NCBI GenBank assembly: GCA_030704615.1
Contig: CM060732.1
Span: 49,953,053 to 50,017,052, forward strand
Direction: 5' to 3'
Source of the DNA: Takakia lepidozioides
Taxonomy: Eukaryota > Streptophyta > Takakiopsida > Takakiales > Takakiaceae
Length of the DNA: 64,000 nucleotides
In this document: in pieces, positions 54,001-64,000 of the stretch
Layout of the letters: each line of letters opens with the position of its first letter
Numbering within the stretch: the first letter of the stretch is position 1
The notes under the pieces: generated by a model
What the model was told of the DNA's origin: nothing
Database searches by the model: none
The model's input: only the letters and a program-made list of their open reading frames with translations
Program-made: the position numbers and the translations under genes

Positions 54001-57000
54001 GCCCATGTTTCTAAGCAAAGGACCTACTTACCCAGGGTAGTGCCATCATGATGCAAGTGGAGGGAGGGCAGTCTTCCTTTGGGGACAGAGCCAACATATG
54101 TTTGTACAGTTACTTCAGAGTATAGACTTCATGGAGTATGCATGTAGATCTCATTATGATGGAGTAAGGGGTGAATGATTCTTTGGAAACTACTTTGCCA
54201 AATTCAACAAACCCATCGATACTTGATGACTGTACGACGACTTTGACGGTGATCTCCATACAAGGGATGTGAGAGAAAGGACTCAATCAGCGTTAACTAT
54301 ATACTTGCGATCTCTGCTCACGCTGCGGAGCCAATAACATAAAAGATGCATCTATAATGTGCACGAAGTTGTAAATTGTCACTACACAAACTAGTTAGGT
54401 TTGTATGAAGCCTCTTTAGTAATCAAACCAAGACTTAGGATACAAGTGAAAAGTTCAACTCACCTCCAGGGAAGGACTGACAGTGCCTGGAAGCTTCTCC
54501 GCAAGGCTTCGGGAATAGAATGCAGCCAATGCACTGCACAGCGAGCACCCACTGATATCAAGCAAAAACAAGAAGAGAGGCCTGAGCTGGAGACTATACA
54601 TGGTATGATGTTTCTGACCCAGTAGGGCACCTTTCCTGAAGTCATATTACCAGATGCAGGCGTGAAAGAATACACCTCTAGCAACAAAATACCATGACAT
54701 TGGCGTGTGTGACCAGCCCTCTGTCTATCAGAAAAGTTGAATTTCTTCAGTTACATAGAGGATTTCTTCTTTGTGTCCCAAAACACTTAAAAGGCACTCG
54801 CATTGAGGACTTCAGTTTACCTCATTCTGAATACCCAGAGACGTGATGCCAGTAACAGTCAATGTAGACATTTCACAGCAGAGGTATCGGAGATGTAACA
54901 AACCTGCATGCGACAGCAGCAGGTCTCGAAAGGACTAGAAGTCGCTGGGCAAGGGCAACCATTGTCAGGGACCTCAATGCACAAAATTCTGGAGAAGTCT
55001 TCCACAGCTGCCACAAGGAAACACAGGTGAACAACACACCATGCCCAAAACAAATCACAATTTATTATACACTTAGGGGAAGGCTAATTCCTGCCAAAGC
55101 AAGTGTAACTTGCGGTGTCACTTCACCCCGAAGGACCGCTGCCTTCCGTTTGGAAGGTAAGACCGGAGTGGTGATTGCCAGCGGATATGCAAGCTCAAGA
55201 TCACCCCACCGCTCAAAACTGTAACTGCATTAGGGCTTGGAGCGGGGTGCCCTCCACACGCCACAGGTGACCATCTCCTGTCTATTATATACTTACATAA
55301 CATCCATCAAAAGTATATGTGGGTCATCGCCTTGACGGGTGCATCTGGCTGCAGAACTTGCAGAACTTCACAGCAGGGTCTTCAGGCAAGCAATATGGGC
55401 ATTGAAGACCTTGTCACAGGCACATCTCTCTCTCACCAATGTGTAAGGACGTGGTAGAGGCCGAAACAGAATCATTTACAAAGGTATGTATGTACCCATG
55501 CTGAAGTCTGTTCTCTTATTGTATTGGGTACTACACCTTCTCTCGCTCTCTTATTCTCTATCTTGCACACAATATGAGGACATCTGACTGAACTGGAAAA
55601 TTTCAGAGGAATGAAAGCACCTCCAAAGTTACGTTCTGGCTGGGCAGAAAAAGTGTCATGCCACCCCTATCGCCAGGAAGACCCAACCCAATTCTGATAT
55701 GTTGCGGTTGTGACACGTGGAGCTCTTGAAGCAGGACACTATCCAGGTCTTGGTCAACCCCCCACAGGTGCAAAAATGACAGACTCATTCGCAGAAGGCG
55801 CCCCTGTACCGATCCTAGCCAGCTGCCAGTTTGACTGTGCTCTTTCTTACCGTTTGTTGCAACCTCTGTAAGTCAGGTCTCATGCTCCCATTAGTTCTTC
55901 TGAGATTGTGGAAGCAATTGAACATTTAAATGGATATAAAGCTGGTGGACCTGATGGTATTGTCAACGAGCTTATCAAGCACGGTGGCGATCCCATGATA
56001 GAGGCCCTAGTTCTCCTCTTTAACCTTATCTGGAAGACTGAAATGATCCCCTTTCGCTGGCGACAGGGGGTCATTGTCAATCTATACAAGAAGGGTGACA
56101 GAGAAGAACCGGGGAACTACCGTGGCATCACGCTCCTCAATGCTGTTGGCAAGACATTCTGCAGAGTTATAAGTACTCGTCTCGAGGTTGATCTGGAGTC
56201 TAGAGGTTGTTTCCACGAAGGCCAAGCTGGCTTTCGGCGAAACAGGGGCTGTGTGGATCATATCTTCACTCTAAGCCAGATTATCCAGGGAAGGAAAAAA
56301 GAAGGGAAACCCACTTATGTCTTTTTCCTGGATGTCAAAAAGGCTTATGACACAGTGTGGAGAGATGGCCTATGGTTCCGCCTCTGGTCTTGTGGGATCA
56401 AGGGAAAGATGTGGAGAGTTGTCCACAACTTGTATGCTCACACCAAAAGCTGTGTCACTGTTAACGGACAGAAGTCCAACTTCTTTGACATAGACCAAGG
56501 TGTAGCTCAAGGATGTACTCTCTCCCCTCTGCTCTTCAATGTTTTCATCAATCAACTCCTCGAGGATGTGGAAAGTGAGGGATTTGGGTTAAGGGTGGGT
56601 GATACCACCATACCAGCCCTTATGTTTGCGGATGACTTCGCAGGCATAGGGGAGACTCCAACCAATCTCCAGGAGTTGATTGATTGCGCGAAGAGATACT
56701 TTGATCTTTGGGGGCTAGAGGCTAATGTCAGCAAATGTGCAGTGGTAGCATTCAACGACAGAGGAGAGGGAGGAAGTGATCTTAAGTGGCAGTGGGGTAG
56801 CCAAGAGATCCCGGTCCTCCCTTCCTACACTTACCTGGGCGTTGAGTTCTCCTCCAATTGTAATTGGGATGCACATATCCGGAAAGTTGTTCAAACTGGC
56901 AAGGGCAAAGCTCTGGGGCTCACTAAATTTTTCCACTGCAGAGGGGTCAACTCTGAGGTTAAGAAAACCATGCTTTGTCGTGTTATTAGACCTGCCTTGG

Positions 57001-60000
57001 AGTACGGATCTGCTATATGGGTTGATAACTCCAACCAGGCTAAGTCTCTAGAATCCATTCAAGTGGGGGTGCTTAAGGAGTGTATGTCAGCATGCTCCAA
57101 AACAGCCAATGTGGCTGTTCGGGGTGAGTTTGGCATTCCGTCCTTAAGCTCCCGACGAGATGAATTCAAGGTCAGATGGTGGGGTCAGCTGCAACATATG
57201 CCCAACACCAGATATCCTAAATTAATTGACTCTATATCTTGGAAACAGGACCGCCCTGTCAAACAGGCTAAGTCCTGGCAGAAGAGAGTAGAAGAGATCC
57301 TCAAGGACCTGGACCTGGATCCGCAAGTCTTGACCCTGCTGGATAAATCTGACTTAGAGGCTGTAGTGTCCTCAGCCATGTCTGTTGCCATGAGATTGTC
57401 TGATGAAAATGAAGTTAGGCAGAAAACTTCCCTGAACTTGTTTCCAGTCTGTGACATGGGGGAGGACATCTTGGATGACCTCAAGGGTCTACCCACTCTC
57501 GGCACTAGACTGAAATTTAAACTCAGGGCAGGAAGCCTACCTTTGAACAGCAAACAGAAGCAGAGAGGAAAGGGAGAGTGCAATTGCCCGTTGTGTGGGC
57601 AATCTGAAGACAGTATTCATTTTCTGATACACTGTCCGGGGTTCTCTCACCAAAGAGACGCTCTCTTCAAATCTATTAAGGGAATTGTGCCTGTACCCCT
57701 GTTTACCAACTTTGAAAGTCTCGAGGCTGAGCCAAAAGCCCAGGCCCTCCTGAGGCCTAGTTTTTGGGCAAATCACACACAGCAGATTGATGCTTGTGTG
57801 AAGGGATTTCTAGAGGATATCTGGAAAACCCGGATTAATTCTTTATATGGAGGTAAGTCTTACTACCAACGTCAGCCCCTGACAGAGGTAGGTTCTGTCC
57901 CTTTTGTTCCCGCTCAAACTGGGCGCGGGGTCAATGGCCACAAGGCTACGGCAAACAACGTCTTATGAGTACAATCTGTAAGTCAGGTCTTCAATCTATC
58001 AGTTTTCTTTATATGTAAGCTCCAGATGAAAGTGATGAGGAGGTCAAGCCCATTTTTCTCTTAAACCTCACATCTGGGATGGTGACACAAAGTGCATCAC
58101 CACCCCACGAACCTACAAAGAGACAAGCCCTAGACGTGTGGCCCATGCAGTAAATGATCTTATTTGAGCCATCTTTGCTGTTGCAATGTACAGAGATCTG
58201 TGGAAATAGCAAAAGAGCACCTACTATTAGACCCACCTTCCTTGCTGTTGCTCACATCCCTGTCTTCACTGATCAATCCGGCAATAGCTTCCAGCACAGC
58301 TGTGTCTTGTGTTTGTTCGGAGGATGCTCTTGATGATTGAGGCTCCTTTTCGCAAGCATTTGTCGTGCCACCCAAATCTGGAGCCATAAGTGCAAACAGA
58401 TCAAACTGGAGGGCCGCAACGCCTGGCAAAGGACTTGCTCCCCTGATTGGTTGCTGCTTGTGAAATAACACACGGGTGGAGACAGAGGGGTTACTAGACA
58501 GACCAGATTTACCTAAAGTACAGCTAGAGAGTGATTCCACTGGTTTCAACGCTGGGGGCTTTGCACCCTGGCCAAGCGCTTGAGCTACTTTCACAGAAAA
58601 CTTTTCCAAGCTACCAATTACCCCCAGTGGCTCCTCTCCATGTGAACCATCAGCAGAGGTAAGAATCCCCATGACCGGTGATGAACCTGGGCCTGTCAAA
58701 ACATTGCCAGGGGAAGTGGTTTCAGCTGGCGGAGGTGCTTGAGGGACTGTGAGAACAGAGGATCTTGGGCGGGGCACAGGGTCCTCAGTGGGTGCCAGGA
58801 GAGTTGATGCCGAAGTGGCATTCCCTGAGAAGATACTTGTGGCATCTGCATTTTTTCGAATCCGGCTGGAAAAGTAGGCAAACATTGAGTGGGCGGGGGA
58901 ACCTCGCAAGATGCGTTCCCGAGCACCTGAATGAAGGTCCCAAAGGTGCACCTCGTTTAAGCCTGAAGGCTGGTCGGCGGGATGAGGACAGAGGCAGGCA
59001 ATGAAGCCCCGGACTCCATCCCACAATACAGTCTTGGGGAGGCCTGGATGTCCAGGAAACATTCGTTCCACAGACAAAGATTCAAGAGAGGAAAGGGCCA
59101 CACAGGAATCCTCACTAACAGAAAGGAAGCAGTGTGACCAGGGCTGTTGAGTGCCAGGTGGCGGCAGAAGAAGTTGCCATACGGGTGCCACATGGTGGTG
59201 AAGTACTGCGAGTGCTTTACCTCCCTCCATCAAATTCCATACACACACTGTTGAATCCATGCTCCCTGACAATAGCACACGCTCCGCTCTTTGTTGATCA
59301 GAAGATGGAGGTAGGCTATGCTCTGCAAGGCACAAAATGGGCCCAGAATGCCCACATAAACTTCTAAGTGGCTGGATCACACTTGCTGCAACCCCTTCAT
59401 TCTCCTTACCAACACAAGGGATTGTGATGCCTAAGTCCTCAAGCTCAACCAATTGGATCTCTCCACTGGCATAGCCATGCACAAGCATCGAGTGGACTGA
59501 GGAGCTCCCAGATAACAGCATAGTTGCAGTGACAAACTCATCACTTTCCACTACCACAGGGCTGTTATGCACACTTTTAAAGAAACTTTTCTTGTCATTT
59601 GACAATGAACTTGCTAAAGAGCTCTCACCACCATCCTTTCTCACAACTTGCTCCTCTGAGTAGCCTGATTTGTATGTGCCCATCTCTGACCCCAGAGACA
59701 TGGGACTATCAGCACCAAACCCGTCACGCCACAATCCTGCCTGTCCAACTAACACAGCCTCCACTGGGTTGCTGGAGAACTCTTCTGATTCCCTGCCATT
59801 TCTCCTCTTACCATGCACATCGCAAGAATTCACACTCTCACTAGGCTTTGAGCTCAAAGAGGGTGCCTGTCGGGTAAACCACAACGTAGCCTTAGGCTCC
59901 AACACAGGACCTCTTCCCAAGTCAAAATCCCCAGACTCAAAGCGAAGAATCAGATCATCTAGCTGACAGAAATGAAACTCCACAGCTGATAAATGACCAT

Positions 60001-62106
60001 GAGAGATAGGTGGTAGACAAGACAAAGATTCTACACAAGGAATTTCATTGTTGGAATCAGCCAAGCAGTAAATTTCAGCTGCCCCTTGGTTGTCCCAGAC
60101 CAAGAACTTTTGCCCGCATGCTCTTATGTCTCTCTTGTCCCCTGTCATGTTACCCCCGCTGGCAACCTGAAACCCCCCAAGGAAGAAGCCTCCAGCCAAC
60201 ATGCAGGAATCTGCAAGCTCTTTAGGTCCAAATTGCACATCACTTTCCTCCAAATCTTCGAATGAATCACTGGAACTTGTATGGGGTGCCTCGGCTACAA
60301 TTCTGTCTTCAATTACTGATCTTACTAACCACTTTGATTGGAAAACCAACAATACAAGCCCTCCATCAGGTGATAAGGAGACTGCTTGTGGAACCTTCCG
60401 GACTGAACTCGTGGATACAAAGGGGCCACTCGGGTCCCCACTGGCATGCTCCAATCCATTGTCATGAGAGCTTCCTCGTCCAGACTTCTTTTGCTCCACA
60501 GAGATGCCTGACCATACTCTTAATCTTCCAAACGAATCTGAGATTGTCACAGTAAACTTTAATTGGCCTTCAATGATCACCTCAGGTACCACCACCATAG
60601 CCTTAATTGCCCCAATCCCCAAAGGTCCATTATACACAACCTGCAAGACACTGAGAGTGGCTGTGTCGACGACCACCACAGCACCCTTTAACCCACTTCC
60701 CCTGCTTTCGGCTCTCTCGCTGGAGGTTGTAAACCTAGAATCAGTTGGCCTTGGCTCCGAATCTGACGATTTCGCTATAGAATCTGAGGGCTTCCTACCC
60801 TCTTCATTTGGACCTGCCCGAGCCCCGTTACATGCAATGCACACATAACGTGGTGATCCAGGAAGGGAGGCCACTGCAAATGGCCTCCCAACCCAGGGGG
60901 GAAGGTGACGTCGACGTCGACAGCGTCCAGTAAGGCTATCCCACGTGCACAAGCCCCCATCAATGCACACACTTATAACTGCTCTCCCACACTCAGGGAG
61001 GGGATTTATGCCACTTTGACTATTGTTACTGCTGCTGGAAGTGCAAAGTTCGAATGGCTCACATGGGTTATTGGGGCTACATGCCTGCAGAGCAGCTATT
61101 TCTGCTGTGTGCCCACAAAGCAGTGCCACAGGCCAGACCTCCAGCTGCGTGTCCACAGTCACAACATAAGGATTTGCATACAATAGGAATAAAAGACAAT
61201 GACTAACGGATCAGCCGTATATCATCTGATTGTATTAACTGGAATCAGCTACAGGAGACACATACCTTTCTAATGTAAAACATTGTCCATGCCCCCAGGC
61301 GAAAACTGACTAAGAGTCAGATAGCACAAAATTTCTGACCAGAGCCTTTGGGGATATGTGATTCCAACATGAGATCACCCCTTTGACCATCTGGAATTGG
61401 AACTATCAATCCTATTTCACCCAAGCATGCATGAGCCCACCGAGTTTTTATATTCGATTTCAGTTGAGCCGTCATCCTTAGTATTAAGAACTGGCTTTTC
61501 TTGCCTGCTGCAGGCCTTATGAAACCTTTATATATGCCAGTGTAATCCCCAATAACTGGAACAGAAATTTCAAATTCTCTCGGTCTTGGGAACAGAGCTG
61601 ACAGAGAACGATTGGTTGCCGTACTTAAGTAAGCCGAATCCACAGGCGAGTATCATAATTCACCACTTAGCAGTGTGAGTAGTGAAAGTTTCTCCAGAAA
61701 CTTTCACTAGGCCACCTTCTCCTAGCAATCTTGTGCGACAACTCGGTATGCCCCAATCTACCCATTATCAGACACTAACCCCTAAACCCTGGAAAAACGG
61801 TAATACCAGAGATTACCTTGCGTTTGAATAGAGACATGAATACAACGCAGAGGTAGGCTGCCCCAAGCAGCCTCAAACGGATAATTGAGAAAAAAATCAT
61901 GTATAAATCTCCGGCCTTTTCAAATAGAATGAGGTTAAAATCACCTTCTCTGAGCTCACACTGGGCCCCGGCAACCGCCACAGCATAACACCTCCATCCG
62001 CAGCTCCAGTCCAAAGCGAAGGAGGCTGATCCAGAGGAAGCATGCAGCGTACATGGTGGCGAAGGGGAGCTGAGCCCCAAAGGGCTTGCATGGAATGGCA
62101 GCGCAT
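51052..62106 (-). CDS. WDR7 / Rabconnectin-3beta-like WD40 protein, ten exons
   Basis: Exons, all bounded by GT-AG and joined in frame: 62106-61945, 61144-58237, 55814-55621, 55007-54904, 54551-54464, 53727-52891, 52600-52386, 52091-51968, 51754-51554, 51195-51052 (TGA). This gives 1,658 residues. N-terminal WD40 blades include GVMLWRLPG, LLCGHTAEI, GGLCTWDSLTGRCR and SGSMDSTVCVWNL. A HEAT-like middle includes FWQDPSEHVRMAARSLFHCA and VMQTMDTGNSVLRKQCMQTA. C-terminal blades include KVLDASGPPGHPALL and LIIRWWSLGAAWWERLS, ending HGQELGTFQL. WDR7 partners DMXL/Rabconnectin-3alpha in the RAVE-like complex that promotes V-ATPase assembly at endomembranes. Exon 3 start is least certain: an alternative, 55803, needs an alternative donor in exon 2. 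Met-6 (SMQALWG) could be the true start. Intron 2 hosts a LINE insertion. Confidence 0.85.
55865..55880. repeat. 16-bp target-site duplication, left copy
   Basis: TCTGTAAGTCAGGTCT, identical to 57975-57990, directly left of the truncated LINE at 55,881. Confidence 0.9.
55881..57968 (+). CDS. LINE reverse transcriptase ORF, 5'-truncated but open
   Basis: About 695 codons, uninterrupted. The start is lost in the truncation; 55,881 only marks the first in-frame base of the insert. It holds the complete RT palm with LDVKKAYD and FADD, the thumb (VSKCAVVAFND, then YLGVEFSSNCNWDAHI) and the C-terminal zinc module. Intactness together with the exact target duplication points to recent insertion. 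It lacks endonuclease and promoter, so it should not mobilise itself. Confidence 0.85.
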   Translation, partial: HAPISSSEIVEAIEHLNGYKAGGPDGIVNELIKHGGDPMIEALVLLFNLIWKTEMIPFRWRQGVIVNLYKKGDREEPGNYRGITLLNAVGKTFCRVISTRLEVDLESRGCFHEGQAGFRRNRGCVDHIFTLSQIIQGRKKEGKPTYVFFLDVKKAYDTVWRDGLWFRLWSCGIKGKMWRVVHNLYAHTKSCVTVNGQKSNFFDIDQGVAQGCTLSPLLFNVFINQLLEDVESEGFGLRVGDTTIPALMFADDFAGIGETPTNLQELIDCAKRYFDLWGLEANVSKCAVVAFNDRGEGGSDLKWQWGSQEIPVLPSYTYLGVEFSSNCNWDAHIRKVVQTGKGKALGLTKFFHCRGVNSEVKKTMLCRVIRPALEYGSAIWVDNSNQAKSLESIQVGVLKECMSACSKTANVAVRGEFGIPSLSSRRDEFKVRWWGQLQHMPNTRYPKLIDSISWKQDRPVKQAKSWQKRVEEILKDLDLDPQVLTLLDKSDLEAVVSSAMSVAMRLSDENEVRQKTSLNLFPVCDMGEDILDDLKGLPTLGTRLKFKLRAGSLPLNSKQKQRGKGECNCPLCGQSEDSIHFLIHCPGFSHQRDALFKSIKGIVPVPLFTNFESLEAEPKAQALLRPSFWANHTQQIDACVKGFLEDIWKTRINSLYGGKSYYQRQPLTEVGSVPFVPAQTGRGVNGHKATANNVL
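55881..57974 (+). mobile_element. 5'-truncated LINE (RTE/Jockey-like RT) in intron 2 of the WDR7-like gene
   Basis: A 2.1-kb insert, antisense to the host gene, flanked by a perfect 16-bp duplication. The reading is open from the first base of the insert to the TGA at 57966, so the endonuclease was lost by 5' truncation, not by decay. RT blocks: GYKAGGPDGIVNELIKHG, GNYRGITLLNAVGKTFCRVI, FFLDVKKAYDTVWRDGLWF, QGCTLSPLLFNVFINQLLED and ALMFADDFAGIGET (catalytic ADD). The C-terminal part has CNCPLCGQSEDSIHFLIHCP, a CCHC-like zinc module. The 3' end is ...GAGTACAA without a poly(A) tail. Confidence 0.9.
57975..57990. repeat. 16-bp target-site duplication, right copy
   Basis: TCTGTAAGTCAGGTCT, identical to 55865-55880. 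It marks the 3' boundary of the LINE insertion. Confidence 0.9.
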
Positions 62107-62152
62107 TGTTGACCCCCGCCATGCATTCTTGCTTACTCTGCTTCCTCCATCG

Positions 62153-62155
<3 letters not shown>

Positions 62156-62182
<27 letters not shown>
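62156..62182. repeat. (CT)n microsatellite in the WDR7-like 5' UTR
   Basis: About 13 CT units, reading (GA)n on the gene's sense strand, 50-75 bp upstream of its first ATG. Two out-of-frame ATGs lie between it and the start, opening a frame that overlaps exon 1. Confidence 0.7.
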
Positions 62183-62186
<4 letters not shown>

Positions 62187-62402
62187 AGGAAGCTCGTGTC
62201 TCTCAAAACGCACGCTTTACATGAAAACTTACTTGATCCTTTTATCCTGTAAATTCACTGGACGCTAAAGAAACTTTATCCTTTTATCCTTTTTTATCCA
62301 TGCAATAAAACTTTATCCCTAATTCGACTTACTAGTAAATTGATAATGGTAGTGAGTCATTCATTCAGAGGCTCACTAGTTTTAGTGTAGAGCAGGAATA
62401 GG

Positions 62403-62552
62403 GTGCCATAGTGACACGTCATTTTAGCCACGTCATCGCCATCATTTGTTTAAATCGGCCCGGACTGCCCGAAACCCTGGGTGCCACAGTGACACGTCAT
62501 TATAGCCACGTCATCGCCATCATTTGTTTAAGTCAGCCCGGACTGCCCGAAA
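62403..62552. repeat. 78-bp tandem duplication
   Basis: GTGCCATAGTGACACGTC at 62403 and GTGCCACAGTGACACGTC at 62481 begin two copies that agree through GGACTGCCCGAAA with few mismatches. ACGTCA/CACGTC words recall the transposon ends at 1,890 and 16,400, but no palindromes of that family are nearby. Confidence 0.8.
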
Positions 62553-62989
62553 GTTTTTTTTTTAAATTTAAGAAAATATGTCGTCTCTGCCACATCATCG
62601 TCGCCACGTTGCCAAGGCCATGTCATCAACGTACATTCTTGACGCTGCCCTGATTGCTCGGAATTTTTTTTCCGAATTATAAAAATCATTTTTGTCAAAT
62701 CTGCTCTAATATTTTTTCTTTCTTCTTTTGTTTCTTCACATATTCAATGTAAATCCTATGGCACTTCGAAATATTACTTTGATTTCGTGTGGTAAGCACA
62801 TTTCAATTTACTAATATTTTGTAATAATAGATTTAAATATGATAATTGTAATAGCTAATGAAATGTCAAAACTCTTAATATTGAATTTATCTCTTGCGTA
62901 TATTTTAGACAGTTAATAATGGATATATTATAATTACACATCAATAAACTCAAACAAAATCATGTTGAAAATGAAATGAATATCAACAC

Positions 62990-63760
62990 TGTTTCTTCTT
63001 TTTTTTAAAGGTAAAGGGGAGGTAGCCCTTGGTAGTTTTATTGATGATTATTTGAGGGAAAAAGATTAAAACCCTTTACATGCCCGAACACACGAAGCCA
63101 TGAGGCCTATCACACGAAGAACGTGTTGAATATTCCAGGGAACATAGTGAACAGTCAAAGAGACATGCCTAACAGCAGAAGGAAACAATTACATAGCAAA
63201 GGACCGAAAAGGAAATAGAAGGGACACAGCTGAGTGAAGGCCGAGGCCTATCATGGAATGGACGATGGGCCTGAGAACGAAGCTGAAGCTAGAGTAGAAT
63301 ACTAATTATTAAAGTGGAGGCGAGCTCGAGAAGCCACCCTGATGTGCTTCCAATTGATGTCGGACCTGGCAAATTCTTGGGATGCCGAACAGGAGGCCCA
63401 AGTGGTGCTGCCAAGGGCTGGGAATGCCTTAAGGCCAATTGCATGAGCCTGCAACAGAGCTTCTGCAAATGAGTCCGTCCCTCCCCCATGTTGCTTGGAA
63501 AGTGGCGAAGAGTGCAAACCGACAATGAGGCGCCCTGATGATATCTGCACAAAGTTTGGCTGTTGCATGTTTGGCAGCGACAGTTAGGTCAAAGAAGACC
63601 TGAGTAAGGACCGCAGTAATTGAGGTATTGGAGGAATCCATGATCCATTTACATTTGGCTTTCCATATATGCCAAAGCGTAGCACATCTAGGGTTTCAAA
63701 GACAGGGCAATCACATGCTTTGGTTTTGACAGTCTGATTGTAATTGAGAAGTATATCCTG
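62990..63760 (-). mobile_element. 5'-truncated LINE 3' fragment, copy B
   Basis: On the minus strand the end reads AATAAAACTACCAAGGGC...CTCCCCTTTACC followed by an A-rich tail at about 63,000. Shared blocks link it to 36,795-37,640. A minus-strand ORF (63302-63568) with HGGGTDSFAEALLQAHAIGL has the character of a LINE C-terminal RNase H-like or zf-RVT remnant. The upstream RT is absent. Confidence 0.5.
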
Positions 63761-63920
63761 GGTGCATTAATTTACGGTACACTATTCTTAGGATTCTTCA
63801 TTTTGTGTTGTTTTGCCTTTTTGTAGTAATAAAAGTTTTGGGAGTATTACTAACGGTGTTGGGGCCTGAGGGGGGTACCCATGCCCTGGATATACTCCCT
63901 TGAGTTCATGTCACTCTCAA

Positions 63921-64000
63921 GTGAAGGTGGGGAGTGTAACGCCACTTGGGGTTACACTGGGTGATAAGTGTAACTCCAGTCAGTATATAACTCAAACTTG
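63921..64000 (+). repeat. Polypurine tract and start of an LTR (runs off the window)
   Basis: GTGAAGGTGGGGAG at 63921-63934 is followed by TGTAACGCCACTTGGGG, the usual look of a plant LTR start, then CAGTATATAACTC with a TATA-like element. Only the first 66 bp of the LTR are in the window. It implies an LTR retrotransposon 3' end, or a solo LTR, continuing to the right. Confidence 0.4.

Overview
The window is nuclear DNA from a green plant. The evidence is a multi-exon, GT-AG spliced WDR7/Rabconnectin-3beta-like gene, a DUF688 gene (a land-plant family), a SET-domain gene, a cytosolic-type tRNA-Leu(CAA), and a large excess of plant-type transposable elements. The DNA methyltransferase-bearing Ty3/gypsy element, the LINEs and the overall repeat load would suit a non-seed plant (bryophyte, lycophyte, fern) or a close algal relative, but I cannot name the species from sequence alone.

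Layout. 1-1,890: no gene, one 87-bp direct repeat. About 1,890-16,490: what I read as one decayed composite DNA transposon of about 14.6 kb. Similar ACGTCA-rich terminal regions bound it. Inside are three arrays of a palindrome (GCGACCGCC...GGCGGTCGC), a kinase-like gene (+), a cluster of four long foldbacks, a 120-bp tandem satellite in about 1-kb higher-order units, an unknown coiled-coil gene (-) and a hAT/DUF659 transposase gene (-). 16,490-19,740: intergenic DNA with two gene relics. 19,743-29,740: an unknown ORF, then a degenerate Ty3/gypsy retrotransposon with the order gag, protease, DNA cytosine-5 methyltransferase, RT, RNase H, integrase, PHD finger. The methyltransferase is split by a foreign 0.75-kb segment. 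29,741-36,080: a long LINE (CCHC ORF1, APE endonuclease, RT, zf-RVT). 36,800-37,640: a minus-strand LINE 3' fragment. 41,662-44,451: DUF688 gene. 46,183-46,266: tRNA-Leu. 47,048-~48,600: SETD9-like gene (-). 51,052-62,106: the WDR7-like gene (-) in ten exons that can be joined in frame, with a 5'-truncated LINE inserted in its second intron and flanked by a perfect 16-bp target-site duplication. 62,400-64,000: a short tandem repeat, another minus-strand LINE 3' fragment, and the start of an LTR at the right edge.

How the parts relate. The right third is a host gene neighbourhood. The left half is transposon-derived. Two elements there carry cargo unusual for their class: a retrotransposon with both a writer (C5 methyltransferase) and a possible reader (PHD finger) of chromatin marks, and a hAT-like element with a kinase-like gene, foldbacks and palindromic arrays next to its promoters. 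Both are inactivated by in-frame stops and frameshifts, so what is seen here is decayed copies of potentially active families.
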